From the NCBI RefSeq assembly GCF_015832195.1, contig NC_052031.1, positions 13,455,850 to 13,519,849 on the forward strand: a stretch of 64,000 nucleotides of DNA, in the 5' to 3' direction. The translations under genes were made by a program, and so were the position numbers. The notes beneath the pieces were generated by a model. That model ran no database searches and was not told the origin of the DNA. It was given only the letters and a program-made list of their open reading frames with translations. The stretch comes from Motacilla alba alba. Taxonomy: Eukaryota > Chordata > Aves > Passeriformes > Motacillidae. Below, piece after piece: positions 33,969 to 47,100 of the stretch (the stretch's first letter is position 1; each line of letters opens with the position of its first letter).

Positions 33969-36900
33969 ACCGGCCCAGCACTTGTAGGGCCTGGGCCGGC
34001 ACCTCGCTCCCAAAATGCTGGCAGCACACCCTGGCACGGACACCCAGCGCGCTGTCACCAAGGGGAGACGCACCCTGCCACTCGCTTCACAAGATCCTGT
34101 CGAAGCAGAGCTGAGACCTCTGAAAAGTGAATTCATCAGGTGCTCTGGAGTTAAGGTTTGAGACCCAAAAAAACCAAAAGAACGAAGTCAGGGATGTGAG
34201 CCCCATTTTAAGAGCATATCCTTGCCGGAGACCGTAGTGCCACCTGTGGTACTACTGGTAAGACCTGAGTGACACTATGCCCACTTGTTAGCAGCCACAG
34301 TAAAACTGTTGGCGATTACCATTCCACAATGGAAGACTTCAACCTGACTTTTCTTCCTCTCTTCGTACATATCTCAGATACAAACCCACAGAAATTTCTG
34401 AAAACAGAAGAAGAAAAGCTGGGTAACTAGATATATTAATTTTTTTTCAACCACAGTTACGAAAGTATTATTACTCTCTGAATGAGTTTATCATTCATGA
34501 TCTGGTGGAAGGCTTGCAAGCTAGCAAGTGATCATCACCTTCTTAAGCATATGCCACTTGTTCTTCCCAAAACATATTGATCAGAAGAACCTCCAAGAAG
34601 TACCTCAGTTCTCACAACCAAAGCAGACGCTTCTCGGATCTTTGAAAACATATCTGTGAAATGTCAGTATGTTCACAAGCGGCTCTACTCCACGACTGCC
34701 AGTACCATAAAAAACTTCTTTTACCATTGTCCATCCCAGGCAGCAAGTGGTCCTACAGTCACAGCCACCAGGATATTTCTCTGCACACCCAGACACACAT
34801 CCCAATGCAGGGATGAACTGAAGTTAATTTCTTTACCACAGAGCCTTGACACCGACTGACTATAAATATGGTCCTCAACTTCAAAGTCCAACAAAATTTT
34901 AATTCCTTCTGAAGATGCTTATAAACTAAAATTGATTACATAAACAGATATTAACAAGGCAGAATTTTAGAGCAAAACTAAATCCACAGAGTTTGAAAGG
35001 AAGTGATCAAATTATTTATTCCATAACTAAGCCTCCACATAGGCTTTGCAATGGATGTCTAGAGATTGTTATACTAAGACTTTATTGCTAACAGTACACC
35101 ACAAGATGTTAAAAATAAATCCAAGTCCCTGGATTCTCTACAAGATGCACAGACTTTTCTCCATGATGGTATTAAAGCACATAATTTAATTTTACTTCTA
35201 GTAACCAAGTGACAACAAAGACTTATTAAATATAGCTGCAAGAAGAATTTAAATAAAATGAGACCTCATAGGAAAAAAATTTCCAATGTCTTAATAAGCA
35301 TTCTACTCCACAATTAGATAACACTCTCATCACAAGGTTTTGGGGTTTTTCTTTCCTGTTTCTCTTCTATCAATTTGAAATGTTTTCTTATTTGGAATTT
35401 GCCGATCTTCTGTCTCTGCTACCTGAGATTTTTGCAAGTGGAGCCCTTTTGTTCATTTTTAAAAGCAAATCTGTACTTTACACATCCATATGGCACCAGC
35501 AAACTCAGGCTGATACCATCACTATCACTCCTCATACAAAACTGATTGTGGGAATGTCACCAAAATAAGACACATGAGTTTTACACTAAGTACCTTTAGG
35601 CCATAAGAGAATAATGGCTGCAGAAACAGCAATGTTCTCACTTGTTTATTTTGATTATTTATAAATTACATGTCCAGAATTCTGGGATCATTTACAGAAT
35701 TTATTAGAACTTAGAAATTGCATCCCAAGTCCAAATAACACAACAGAAAAAATCCCTTCAAACTGCAGCCACCATAGCACCACTCTACTGGCCTTTGCAT
35801 CCAGAAGAATGCAAATTACAGTTTGAGTTTGTTAAACTGAAAATAACAGAAAAAGAGAGGAAAAAGGAAAGTTTTACAATTGAACAGCTCTTCCTGGAGG
35901 TTTCTTGGTTCAAGACCCTCCAACCTAACACAGAACTAACACTTCCACTTTCCACAAACACTTCTGAGTTTACCTCAAGTACAGTGCCACAAAGGCAAAT
36001 GCTGGGCTGTTCAGGACCTGCACCTCTTACAGATTCAAGGAACCACACCTTTAATGGGTTTCATGAGTAGATTCAATAACTGTACTGATCAGCAGCCAGA
36101 GGTACAGTGAACCTCTGCTTAGTGAGCAAACATTTACATCCTGACTGAAGAGTTTTAGGTTGTCCTAATTTCTGAGGCAACAAAAAAGACAGCACTCTAC
36201 ACAGAACCACATCCAGAACAGATCATAGCACTGACTGAATAAAAGTTGAAGATGAATGAAAATTAGAGCTTGCACATCTCAAAGCAGCAGTTAATGCAGC
36301 AAATTTTTTCAGCTACAAAATAACAATAAATTCAGGTATGGGGTAGTGTCGTTGTCACCAACTCTTCAGTCATTCCATGCACTTCATCAGCCCACTTTGA
36401 GTAATTTTGCACTGTGTACAGATCAAGTGGCAGACAACTGGCTCTCAGCCAACGCCTGAGAGAAGCAGATACACTAAGTCTCTAAAGCCATACTATTCAA
36501 GCTGTGATTGAATGAAAACAAAAACCAGAAAGGCTCTACACTGCCCAAAATGGCTTCCTAATCATCATGATTGTTATTCTTTCAAACCAAAGCAAAGCCA
36601 AACTAACCATTTTTTTTTTTAGCCTACATGTTTGCCACCTCTGATACTTTCAAGTGGAAATTGTGTGTTAGACTAGAAAAAAAGGCATCAGATGAAGTTA
36701 AAACAAGAAGGCATTTGCTATGCCAAAAAAATAAGAAGACCAGAGACTTAGAAAAATGGAGAGGACAGTCCTAGAAAGAAACGCTGGCAGTTTCTAAACT
36801 CACAGGGGATTTGTCAGAGAGCATCATACCAAAAGCTCCAAGCAACCTGAAGTTTCCATACCAAATTTAGAACAAACCACCTTTAGAACAAAGAAATTAT

Positions 36901-39900
36901 AAGGGAAGAAACTCTCCACAGAAGATGAAGAAGAGAAATTCTGTTATTTCAGCAGTGTGAAAGAAGAACAAAAAAGAAAAATTTATTTGGGAACTAGGGA
37001 TATATACTTGATGTGGAAAAAAGAACAGAGGAGCAGAATTCGCCTGGAGTTTTGTTTATTTGTTCTATCAATTAAAAAGAAAAACCCACACAAGAGCTCT
37101 CCACAATAAAAGAAAATAAAAAATCCTAGCTGCTGTTTAAGCACAGATGGAAAAGTGTGGACAAGGTATATGGCACTGCACAAACTGTTCCCTGTGACAT
37201 ATGGGTAGATATCAGAGTCACCACGATTTCAAAGTCAACTGACAGAAGTCACTGTTTCACTAGAAATTTAATCATGTCTACCACAAACAGATTATCTCGA
37301 TGGTCTACAACATGTCCATCAGTCAAGATTAAAATATCTTACTGACAGTGCATGTATTAAATTTATCCAGGACAGAGATCCACTGTTGCAGAACTCAACG
37401 AATACAGCTTCTTCCTCCAGCTAACCCTGTGCCCTTTGGGAGCAAAGGAAGAGACAAAGTAGCATCTAAACATAAGTACCATCAATTTTCTGCAACGTAA
37501 ACCCTGCCATACAAGTTTCTATACATCCTTTTTAAATAAATATTATACTAAACAGATGCAAGAAAAATATACTGCATTTTTTATTATTAGGTAGGCTCAT
37601 TCACACATTTTTTTTAGTCAAATCAGATCATAAACTAGCAGGTTTAGTGCTTTTCTTCCATTTTCTGTGTGGTGTATATGTTGGGACACAAGCTTGAGGT
37701 GCTTTTAGCCTTTCTTCTACACTATCTTTAAACATGTACTTCCTTATCAATATCCTTCCTAGTCTATTCTCCACTGAATACTCCATCTTTACATCACAAT
37801 TACAGCTGCTTGGATCTTAAAATTTACCTATAAAACCCTCATCCTACTAGAAATTGACTACTTCCAGTATTACTCTTAGAAGAAATAGTCCTGTTTCCCA
37901 AATGAATCTATGACGACAGATCTGAAACTATTAAAGAAATCAAATTAATCAACCTGTCTATTCTGAGTAATTTTTCAGCCTTGAAGTCATGAAGTGCACT
38001 AGGAACTTTGGTACCAGCAATGTGATTTTATGTGGACAGATCTATGTTTGGAGCTTGGGATAACTGTTGTACAAGTGACATGCTAAACAGCACAAAAGGC
38101 AATAAATTTAAATTCTCCTCATGAGGCACTGGACCCCAGACAAAATGAGACAGCTTTGCACACAACTTGAGAGGTTCACTGCTTTATATGTTTTAGATCA
38201 TGTATGTCTAAAATAAATAGTTCTAAAAGACTGCTAGAATCACAGGCTGTGTAATTTAAATGGGTTTCAAAATGGCACAAACACAGAGCAAGCCTAAATT
38301 TGATAAGCATATGAATACTAAATAGGGTAGTATTGAAGCATAAAGAGTATAACTGCCCTAAAATAAAATCATCTTCCAGAAGTTACTAAGCTTTTGAAGT
38401 GAGGGAAAAAACCCAGTAGCTTTATGGACTCCTTCAGGTCTCTCATGCATAACATTCACATCAATAGTGATACACAAGACAGCAATTGCCGCACTGAAGA
38501 ATAAGTGACAGAAAAACTAGCTGCAATCTCCTCTTGAGGAGATTACATTAATATTCTTAGTATTATTCGTCTTCAATATGTTAAATAATATTTCTGCTCA
38601 GAGCATCAGGAAATTAGAACTTTTAAGGTTACACCATACTTGCAATATTAAAAAAAATCACCATTTTAAGGAACTGTTTACTTCCAAATGATAAAGCAAA
38701 CTCTCTCCTTTCCTAAAGACAGGTATTAGAAAAAGTCAGTAATATTGAAATGCACTTGAAATTTTAAACACTTTTCTAAGAGTCGTGTTTTAGTTACTGC
38801 TCTGAATGCAAAGCATGTTTTGAAAAAAACACTTCCTGGTCCCACACACAAGTTCTAGAGACCAGATTATAGATAGAAAGGGAAGTTTTTTTCTATACAC
38901 TGCACAAGTTCAACTACGGCTGGGTCCCACTCATGATCAGCTCGGCAGACAATATCTAGAAATCAATATCTAATGACGGGGAAAATATATAGACATTTTT
39001 TTAAAGTCTTTCATTTTCTCTTGCACAAAGAGAAAGATGGATTTACTCAGTATCTACAGGAACATTCCATAGATAATGTTAATAGTACTGACTCTTTTGG
39101 GGTTTTTGAGAAGCTATATGTTGCATCTGATCTTCTCCTAGTGATCTCAGAGCCACTGCCTTTTACATTTCTGATATATTTAAAACTACTGGAACCATAT
39201 GCTCATGTACTTTTAAAGAACACATTCATAGTAATACCACTGTTGTCCTTCTAAACAGTTTTCCACACATGAGCTGTGGTTGAAAAATAACACTTTCACA
39301 AAATATTCTGAGGACAACGTCTTCCTTCAAAACGGCTGCTAGTCCCAGTTAGAACCCAAAAGTTAAGTCGACCCTAATTCTTAAAGACAGACATCCTTCA
39401 CCGGCAGATGACACTGCCAGTTGCTTAGCATTGTTCTCCTTAACAGAAATAGAGGCCAAAGCTGCTCTGAAAGACAGTACATACCTTAAATGGTAGTTGT
39501 TGCCTTGTTTTTGCAAAAGAAAATGGAAGAGTATTTATTGAAAACTTACAGAACAATGCTATTTCATTCAAGAAAAATAGCAACACCAGTACTATTATTT
39601 TACAACTTCATTTCACTGAATCTTCACCATGAGGAGGACACTGAAAACCACGGGATACAGAAAGGAGTGAAATGTGGTAGAGAGGAAGCACACACTGCAG
39701 ATCACAAGAGTGAAAACAAGCTTGAGAACATCAGCCATACAGTCAAGCTTGTTTCTGCTTCTCCAAAAGGAAAAACAGAACCCAAAATATACAGATGATT
39801 TTGCCTTTTACTTGTTTAAATATTTCATTTCCAAATATATAAATATACATAATTGATATAAGTTACACCTGCAAACAATTTTTAATGCAGTCAGATTATA

Positions 39901-42900
39901 GATTAATAATTTTGAAGGAAGTTTGTAGATAAATTTGAGGAAGCATTAGATATTTAAGATAAAAAGCATTACTATATGCTACAATTACTCAATAAATGGC
40001 AGAATTACCTATGTTTAACTAGTTAGACATTACTATTAATTTGAATTTCTTTTAGTTACCCACATAACTTAATTAAGCCTGGTTGACATAATCTGACATT
40101 GATCTATTGCCAGACTGTAATATTCCCTAATAAAGTGCTTACTGAAACACAAAGGTGACAATAAGAGGAATTCTTCATTCTCATAGTTCTGCTGGGTCTG
40201 GCAGCATTTGCTGTACCAGATGTGTGCCCACCACCACGTTGCTTTTCCCTCCCTCCTCCCATCTCAGGCCAATAAACAACTCTGACCAAAGTTTCTTTGA
40301 AAATCTGTGCTTTGGAAACAAACCATTCTGCAAAGAAAAAAATAAATTCTTCATTTGGCTTGTCAGATTAAATACCAGGAAGCACACCAAGAAAGCACGA
40401 TTCACCCCAAATATATCTTGTTATTTCCTAATTATTGATGTACTGAACTTTAAGTATTAAAGGTTTATGAGAACAGTTATGTTTGGAGGGGACAGGGACA
40501 GACTTAAGAACATTTCCTAGAGCTGCCAGAAAACAGAAAGCTTATTCCTACAAGTTTATTAATTTTAGGGGAAAAAGAACAAACAACCCAACCCAAAATA
40601 TTCTAAGTATGTTAAAGCATATCCTTTGTCCTTTTAAAATAAGCTGCCAACTGCTTCCTATTACTAAGCAAAAAACCATATTTCCATATGGAAATAGTTG
40701 GACATAAGGTAGCTAGAGACAGTGAATTAAAAACTTATTACTCTGTTAGATAAAACACAGTAAGTCATTTGCTGTATTTTCCAAACCTTGTCTAGAGGCA
40801 AGTGGTTCCCCAAGCATACATGGACAGGTTTTCTACTAAAGCTGAAAAAAATTCAAGTTCCAGCAAAATATTGAGTGTTAGACACCCTCAAACTACATAA
40901 TGTCTGCTATCTTCACTATCTTAACTCAATGGACAGAGTGAATGATTTCTGATTTCTAATCCAAAATATTTCTACTTTATTCCCTTTATATTCTTGAGTG
41001 CAATTATTACTGTGTACAGTAATACACAGTACTGTATTACTGTGATCCTTCTGATAATAGCATTTTCTTTCAGGTCTATAATTTGCCTGTATGTCTTAAG
41101 TGCTGTTTAAATTTTCAGCTACTATTATTTTTCCATCATTTGTTATGTCCTTTATTTTCAAAATTCAAGGAAAAAAATTGCTCTAATGTAGCAGATTGAC
41201 AATTCCAGTTTTAAAGGAAAAACAGGTTTCTGTTCATCCAAACTGAGTCAAGCATATGCTACCTTATAAAGACTAAAGCAGTGACTCATAAAATCTTGCA
41301 CACACTGATTCCTCCCTCTCCTAGGAGATGAAGCTACATGATTTACCCAAAAGGATTAAATGAGGTCACAGTTATTGAATACATGTTATAACCTTAAACT
41401 TCAGGTTAGAATTTTTTCTTAGTCTTATTTTTCAGAACCGTTCACTGTTCTAAAAAGCCTTATATTTTTTACTTTTCCTTACAAAATTTACAGATAGAAA
41501 TCCTTACAGTAGAAATACTTTTTAATTGAGATATTTAGCACATTTGCTGTATGCTTTTCAATATGTTTTTATATTGTGATTATTATCACAGTATCTACAC
41601 AACTGATTTTTCCAAATATTCTTGCAAGGTTTTTGACATTTCTTATCCAGCAGATCATCAGGCTCTTATACTCCTTGAATTTTCAGATGCAAAGACATTC
41701 TCAGCCCTGTTTTTTTAGGACATGGGAAGGACTTGTTTCACCTTCTCCTGGGTTCATAGGAGTACATGCAGTTCTCAGAAAAAGCTCCATCAAAAAAAAA
41801 CACACCACCCCAAGCACAAAGCAAGCCAAAAATCTTTCCACTTGAGCACTGATTTGTGCCCCACTGGGACACGGGCCCACATGGTGATCAGCTTACCTGA
41901 GGTCTGTCTTGAGGAACACGGGACAGGTTACAGAGTTGTCTCTGTCAAACTTCATATAAGACGTTCCATATTGTTTATAACAGAGACAAGGGGCAGAATA
42001 GGGGAACAAAAAGTGTTTTGCATGAAGGAATAAGAGCAAGAGGAGCATCCTCAGCAGCCATTAAAAGTGCCAAAACCAAGATACTGATGCCAGCTGTACC
42101 GTGCCAGAGTCACCAAATAACATCACGTACTCCTGGCTTTACCTCTAGTTCCTGCATTTGGACACAGTACAACTCCTGTGTAAATAAGCCTGACCATGTC
42201 CACTCAGCACTACAGGCTCAAACCAGTCACCCTTGAATGAAATAGAAAGGATTTGTCTCACAGCAAATTTAATATTAAACAAACCTCAAAATTCTCTTAT
42301 CTGAGCAGTCAGCCATCCTTCAAGTATGCTCTTTGCAGCTTGTTCTTGTTGAAAAGACAACTGAAGGGCCAATGCAAGCTCTGAAATCCTGCTCGAGCCT
42401 GTCAGACCAACATCAATTACTGCAAGGAAAAGGCTTTGGATCTGTGGCACCTGCACACACCTTTGCTATCTCCGAGGTAAAGCACACAACGGGCAGAAGA
42501 AACTTGATGTGAAAGCACCACCACTTTCCAGCCACTGGAGATGCACGTGCAGAGACTGCAGCCAGCCCTGCCTCTCACACGTGGATGTGCCCTCCTGCTG
42601 CCATCACCACCACTGACAGCAAGAAAACCCCACACTGCACAGAAGGAAATCACTGTCTACTGAAACACACACCCCCAGTAACAGATAAAGCTGAATGATC
42701 ACACCTGGGAGCAAAGACTATTCTCTGTTAACACAGCATCATTTTATTACCGTAGACTTTTTAGTTAAATAAATGGATCTACCTATTCTTAAATTTCATC
42801 TTGATCAAGTTTAATCTTTTGGAAGTAGTATCATCAGAAAAGCTGTAACACAGAAAAATTAAATTTCAGAATTATTACTGGAGATAAAATTGTAACGAGA

Positions 42901-44075
42901 TAAAATTGTAACGATGACAAATTTTAAATACGCATGCAGTGCCCACAAAAGGAGGGACCATCTAATTATATTTCAAGTGTTTTTCTCACATATACCATTT
43001 TCACTCTTTAATTGCCAATGCTCTGAATTGACATAGCAACATGAAAATACCGGGGATTTTTCTACTGGGCTTCTCTGGAGTGCAATGGACATAGCAGTAA
43101 CACAGGGAAGTATTTCCTTCAACAAAAACCCAACACTGATAACTTGGCACTCAGCCAGCTGACACTTCCCATTTTATAAGGAACGGAAATACCTTTAATT
43201 CTTCAGATGCCTGTATGTAATTACCACATAATACACATATGTACTGAATATCTATAATTGGAAATTTTGAAAAGGACATACTACGTTCACAAAATAAGAA
43301 AGAGAAAAATATGACGTGTTTCCCTGTAAGGGAATGCTATGAAAGCCTTCTAGTCCTGAAGGACTTCTATTAGGAATATTTTTAATGTTACAGATAAAAT
43401 ATACATGCATGCAAATACATGTCATAGTATCCCCTTGCTTTGTTTTTGCTCTGCTCTTCAAGGAACTTGGAAGATTTAAAAAAAAAAAACAAAAAACAAA
43501 CATTATACATATACAACATTAATAAATGACTGAAGTGGAATCTGGAGAAATATCTATATTTTTTTTCTGCAAGATATGAGATTTTTAAAAATCTGATCAG
43601 AAGAAAATTCTGGCTGCTAAGGACAAAATATTTTTATAGCAAAGAACAGAGTTGAAAGCAATCCCAATAAGAGAAGTATTTACATAAAACAGAGGTTTGT
43701 CCAGACCTGATGAGATCTGATCCTGCAATTAGTAAAGCTATTTAGATCTATGCTGCTTGCCTTTTTTTCCTGTTGTTCATTAATATCTCATCTACACTGT
43801 ATCATAATCAACCATTGCTGATGTAAAATTACAAGTGTTCTTGGCTGGCCTGCAAAACTACCTCTTAAACATTAAGACTTTCACGGTTGGTTTTTTTTTA
43901 GCTCTCCTTTTTTTCTTTTCACACCCTCTCCTCTTCTCCATCTGACTTCCCCATCACTTATTCAGCAATCATATGAGAAACCTGCTATTGTCTTGCCTAA
44001 AAGCTGGCTACAAATAGTTTCTTGTGTAGTGAAGGCACAGCGATGTAGGTGGTCAGAAATCACCCTCCACCTGTA
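33969..44075. other. SRPK2 upstream flank, no gene recognised
   Basis: No exon, RNA gene or transposon was identified. Features of note are a GC-richer 34.0-34.1 kb shoulder, purine-rich runs near 36.66-36.80 and 36.90-37.00 kb, a strong palindrome at 41006-41045, an exact 16-base direct duplication (GAGATAAAATTGTAAC) around 42880-42915 and an A-rich tract at 43479-43500. Whether this is intergenic or an intron of a longer SRPK2 isoform cannot be told. Confidence 0.45.
41006..41045. repeat. Compound palindrome of TACTGT words
   Basis: ATTACTGT and ACAGTAAT form a perfect 8-bp arm pair around two bases. The outer words CACAGTA and TACTGTG, and an inner near-palindrome of AATAC with GTATT, extend the symmetry over about 40 bases. 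Cruciform or hairpin formation is plausible. Confidence 0.75.
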
Positions 44076-44165
44076 AGCGTGCAGGGATGCCGCGGCCCCT
44101 GGTACCTCCCGTCTGCTCCTGGACCGCGTGGCGCAGGTTTGATTGCGGGATGCTGCTGGAGGTGC
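44076..44165. other. Isolated GC/CpG-rich patch upstream of SRPK2
   Basis: About 90 bases contain roughly eight CpGs, for example GCCGCGGCCC, GGACCGCGTGGCGCAGG and GATTGCGGG, in an otherwise CpG-poor flank about 11 kb upstream of the SRPK2 CpG island. On the minus strand TTACAG|GTGG borders it. It may be an enhancer, an upstream first exon or an unrecognised repeat. Short plus-strand frames over it have no domain. Confidence 0.35.
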
Positions 44166-47100
44166 AGGACACCAGCCAGCCTGGCCCCAGCCTTCTCCTG
44201 TTGTGTTCTCAATGTAAAAGTGTTGTTATCTTACTGCAAGAGTCCCATACCTTCTCGGTGATTTCTCATGGGTTGTTCTTCTCAACACAGCTCCTTCTTC
44301 TTCAAAGCCCAGACAGCAACTGACTCTAGGTCCCAGTTCTCCCTGTCTTATAGGACTGTTCTTCCTTATTGGTTACAGCTGTGAGTCAAGCCTGTTTCTG
44401 ATCTTGAATAATTGGCCTTGCTGCAACTCTTTGGGAGTAAAGCTGCTTTTTCCACATATCTTATACTCTATTCCCACCATTTCTCCTCCCTGCACTCCTT
44501 GTCCCAGGGCTGGGGGCTGCTGTGACCCAGCCCATGGCAGCCCAAACTCGGCCGATGGCACCTTCAAACCAGGAGCTCAGGACTTCTACACGTGCCCGTC
44601 TTTCCCTGTACACCACGAGGCAGGGACTTCACTGTTGGCAAAACTGGTCTTCAACAACACAGTCTTAAGTCTGGCAGTTGTTAGAGCAACATTTAAACAA
44701 TATACAATGCTGTACAGGCTGCCAACAGCTCAGTTACATCTTTCATGAAATAAAACCCTACTGAACTAAAAGAAACTGTTTTAGAAACTGACCAGTGCAG
44801 ATAATCACAAAGACATCAAAAGGAAAAAAGAAAATGGGAAGACAGATTGGCAGATAACACTCTACCTACTATTTTAGATTTTGCGGAGGACTCAGAGCAA
44901 GGGTGCATCCTTAGAGCATTTCCCTTTACATAAACACAGGCAAGCAAACTGAAAACCTTTTTGAATCAAATAAAAAAACCTGATGAAAGAGCATGATAAG
45001 TTGTACTATCTGAATTCTCTTCCAGTTTCTCTATCCCATTCACGATTCCCAAAAGTATCTAAGTTTACAGTCACAGAAGATAGACGCTTGAAAATCTGAT
45101 TAATCAAGTTTCAACAAGACTGGCAAGTCCAGCCCAGACAAACCTCACCAATGATCATCCTGGCTCCCATACAAGGAAGGAAACACACTTCAAAGATTAT
45201 ACATATTTTAAGTGCCACTACTACTTCAACCTACCTTTGGGAAACATGGAATGTGACTACATTTATTTAATCTTTATTAGCTCCTGGGATTTTAACACCC
45301 ATAATGAGAAATTATGAAAAAGCATCATAAGAAGAGACCATATAACAAATTGATTCTAAACAATGTGATTTTCTTAAGTTATGAGAATCACCATTATAGC
45401 TTCAAATGTTAATTAGTAACTACATGAAGGAAAAGAAACTAAAAAGAGTACAGAGACTGTTGGGAAAATGGGCAGATATCAATGAGAGCAGAAAAAAATG
45501 AAGCAATAGAAAAATACAGCAAAATTTCTGGAAGAAAGAGAAGGAACATTGACAGAGAAAAGGTAGGTTGCCAAGGCAAAAATAGACAGCTGGAGACAGT
45601 AGACAAAGAAGGGTGAGAAAGCTCAGGAGAGTGTAGGATGAAAACCAAACTGAAAAAGATGAGGACTAAAACTTACAAGGGAAAACACTAAATGCAGCAA
45701 ATGTGTTCAAGTGAGCTGATGCGAGGTTGTCAGGGAGAAGGACAACAAGAGCATTTTGAATATTTTAGGGAAGACTGATGTGTGCTTTTCTATGCAGTGT
45801 CTACAGGATACCCCAGAATATGCACTGGAAAATAACACTTGCTTTCCACCCAAAAGGACATTACTGTAAGGAAATCCTACTCTCCCCCCACGGCTGCACT
45901 GCTGCCTCTACTCGAACAAGCACCTAAGCAATGACAAGAGTAGCTGAGGAAACAGCAGATCTGCAAGTTGCACCCATCACCTTACATTTAAAACCATGTT
46001 TTGGAGATTTCTATACACTGGAAAATATGATATCTTGAGTACAATTTAACCTGACTTTAAGAGAGTACAAGGTGTCTTTAGAGAACCTGCAGCATCTATT
46101 TTTTTTATATCTGAAATTCAGCTTTTGCCAATTGTGAATAAGGCAGTATAATTACAACATGGAAACGAGAAGTAAAACATACATTTAAAAATTGGATCTT
46201 CTTCAGAGTTTTGATTATTCTTCATGCTTATTATATAGAAGACTAAGGAAAAGAGCTTGCATTTTTTACTTTTTAAATATGCAACACCCACAAATTGCTA
46301 CATAAAGTTGGAAAAACTTCCCATCAAAATGAGTCAGCAAACCATTCCTCCAACAAGAATAAAAAAAGGGCAAGACTTAACATTGCCCTGGTTTATTTTT
46401 ACTTAGAAATATCATTAGGAAAAAATGATTGAAAGTGATAAAATATTCAGACTTTATCCCTCTAGGATAATTATTACAATTATTTCATTCCTCTGTTAAT
46501 ATGCTTGGAAAGCACATTAGGGAACTAGATAAAGAAAAGGCCACGTCCAGAAGAACTGTATATTAAATTATTTTATGTTGAGCTTGTCTGTGCCCAACAG
46601 TCCTCTTAAAAGTCTAGCTGGGACAGTTGTAAAAGCTACCAAACCCAGCATCTGTAGGTGTATAAATCCCTAGCATTCTGTCAAGATCACTGAGGATATC
46701 AGAATTATTTTTAAGAGGGAAAAAATGGCTTTCCTACAATTCCACGTGTTCCATTGACAGAACAAGCACAATGACAATTCTCAACCACTAACTTTCAGAC
46801 AGATTAAACAAATTCTGCCTATTAGTGTCTTCATCTGAGTTACCAAGCTCCTTTTACCACAGGCAGGGAAATTGCCTGGGTTGAGAGCTGAACTCATTAC
46901 TTGGTTAATCTAACCCCAAATAGGTTGAATCCCCCCACGTGGCAGCATCTCCCCACCAGCAATAAAGAAGTCTGTGTAACCAGGCAGAACGTGGATGCCT
47001 ACACTGAAGACAGCCACATGAGATCAAGTGAGTCCCAATTTTACTGTAAGATTCAGGTAGTTGTATCAATTCATTTAACCTTCACCCATTTGGTCACCAA

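Noticed and set aside
34236..34256. CTCF-like word GCCACCTGTGGTAC
   Set aside because: Partial match only; not enough to call a boundary element.
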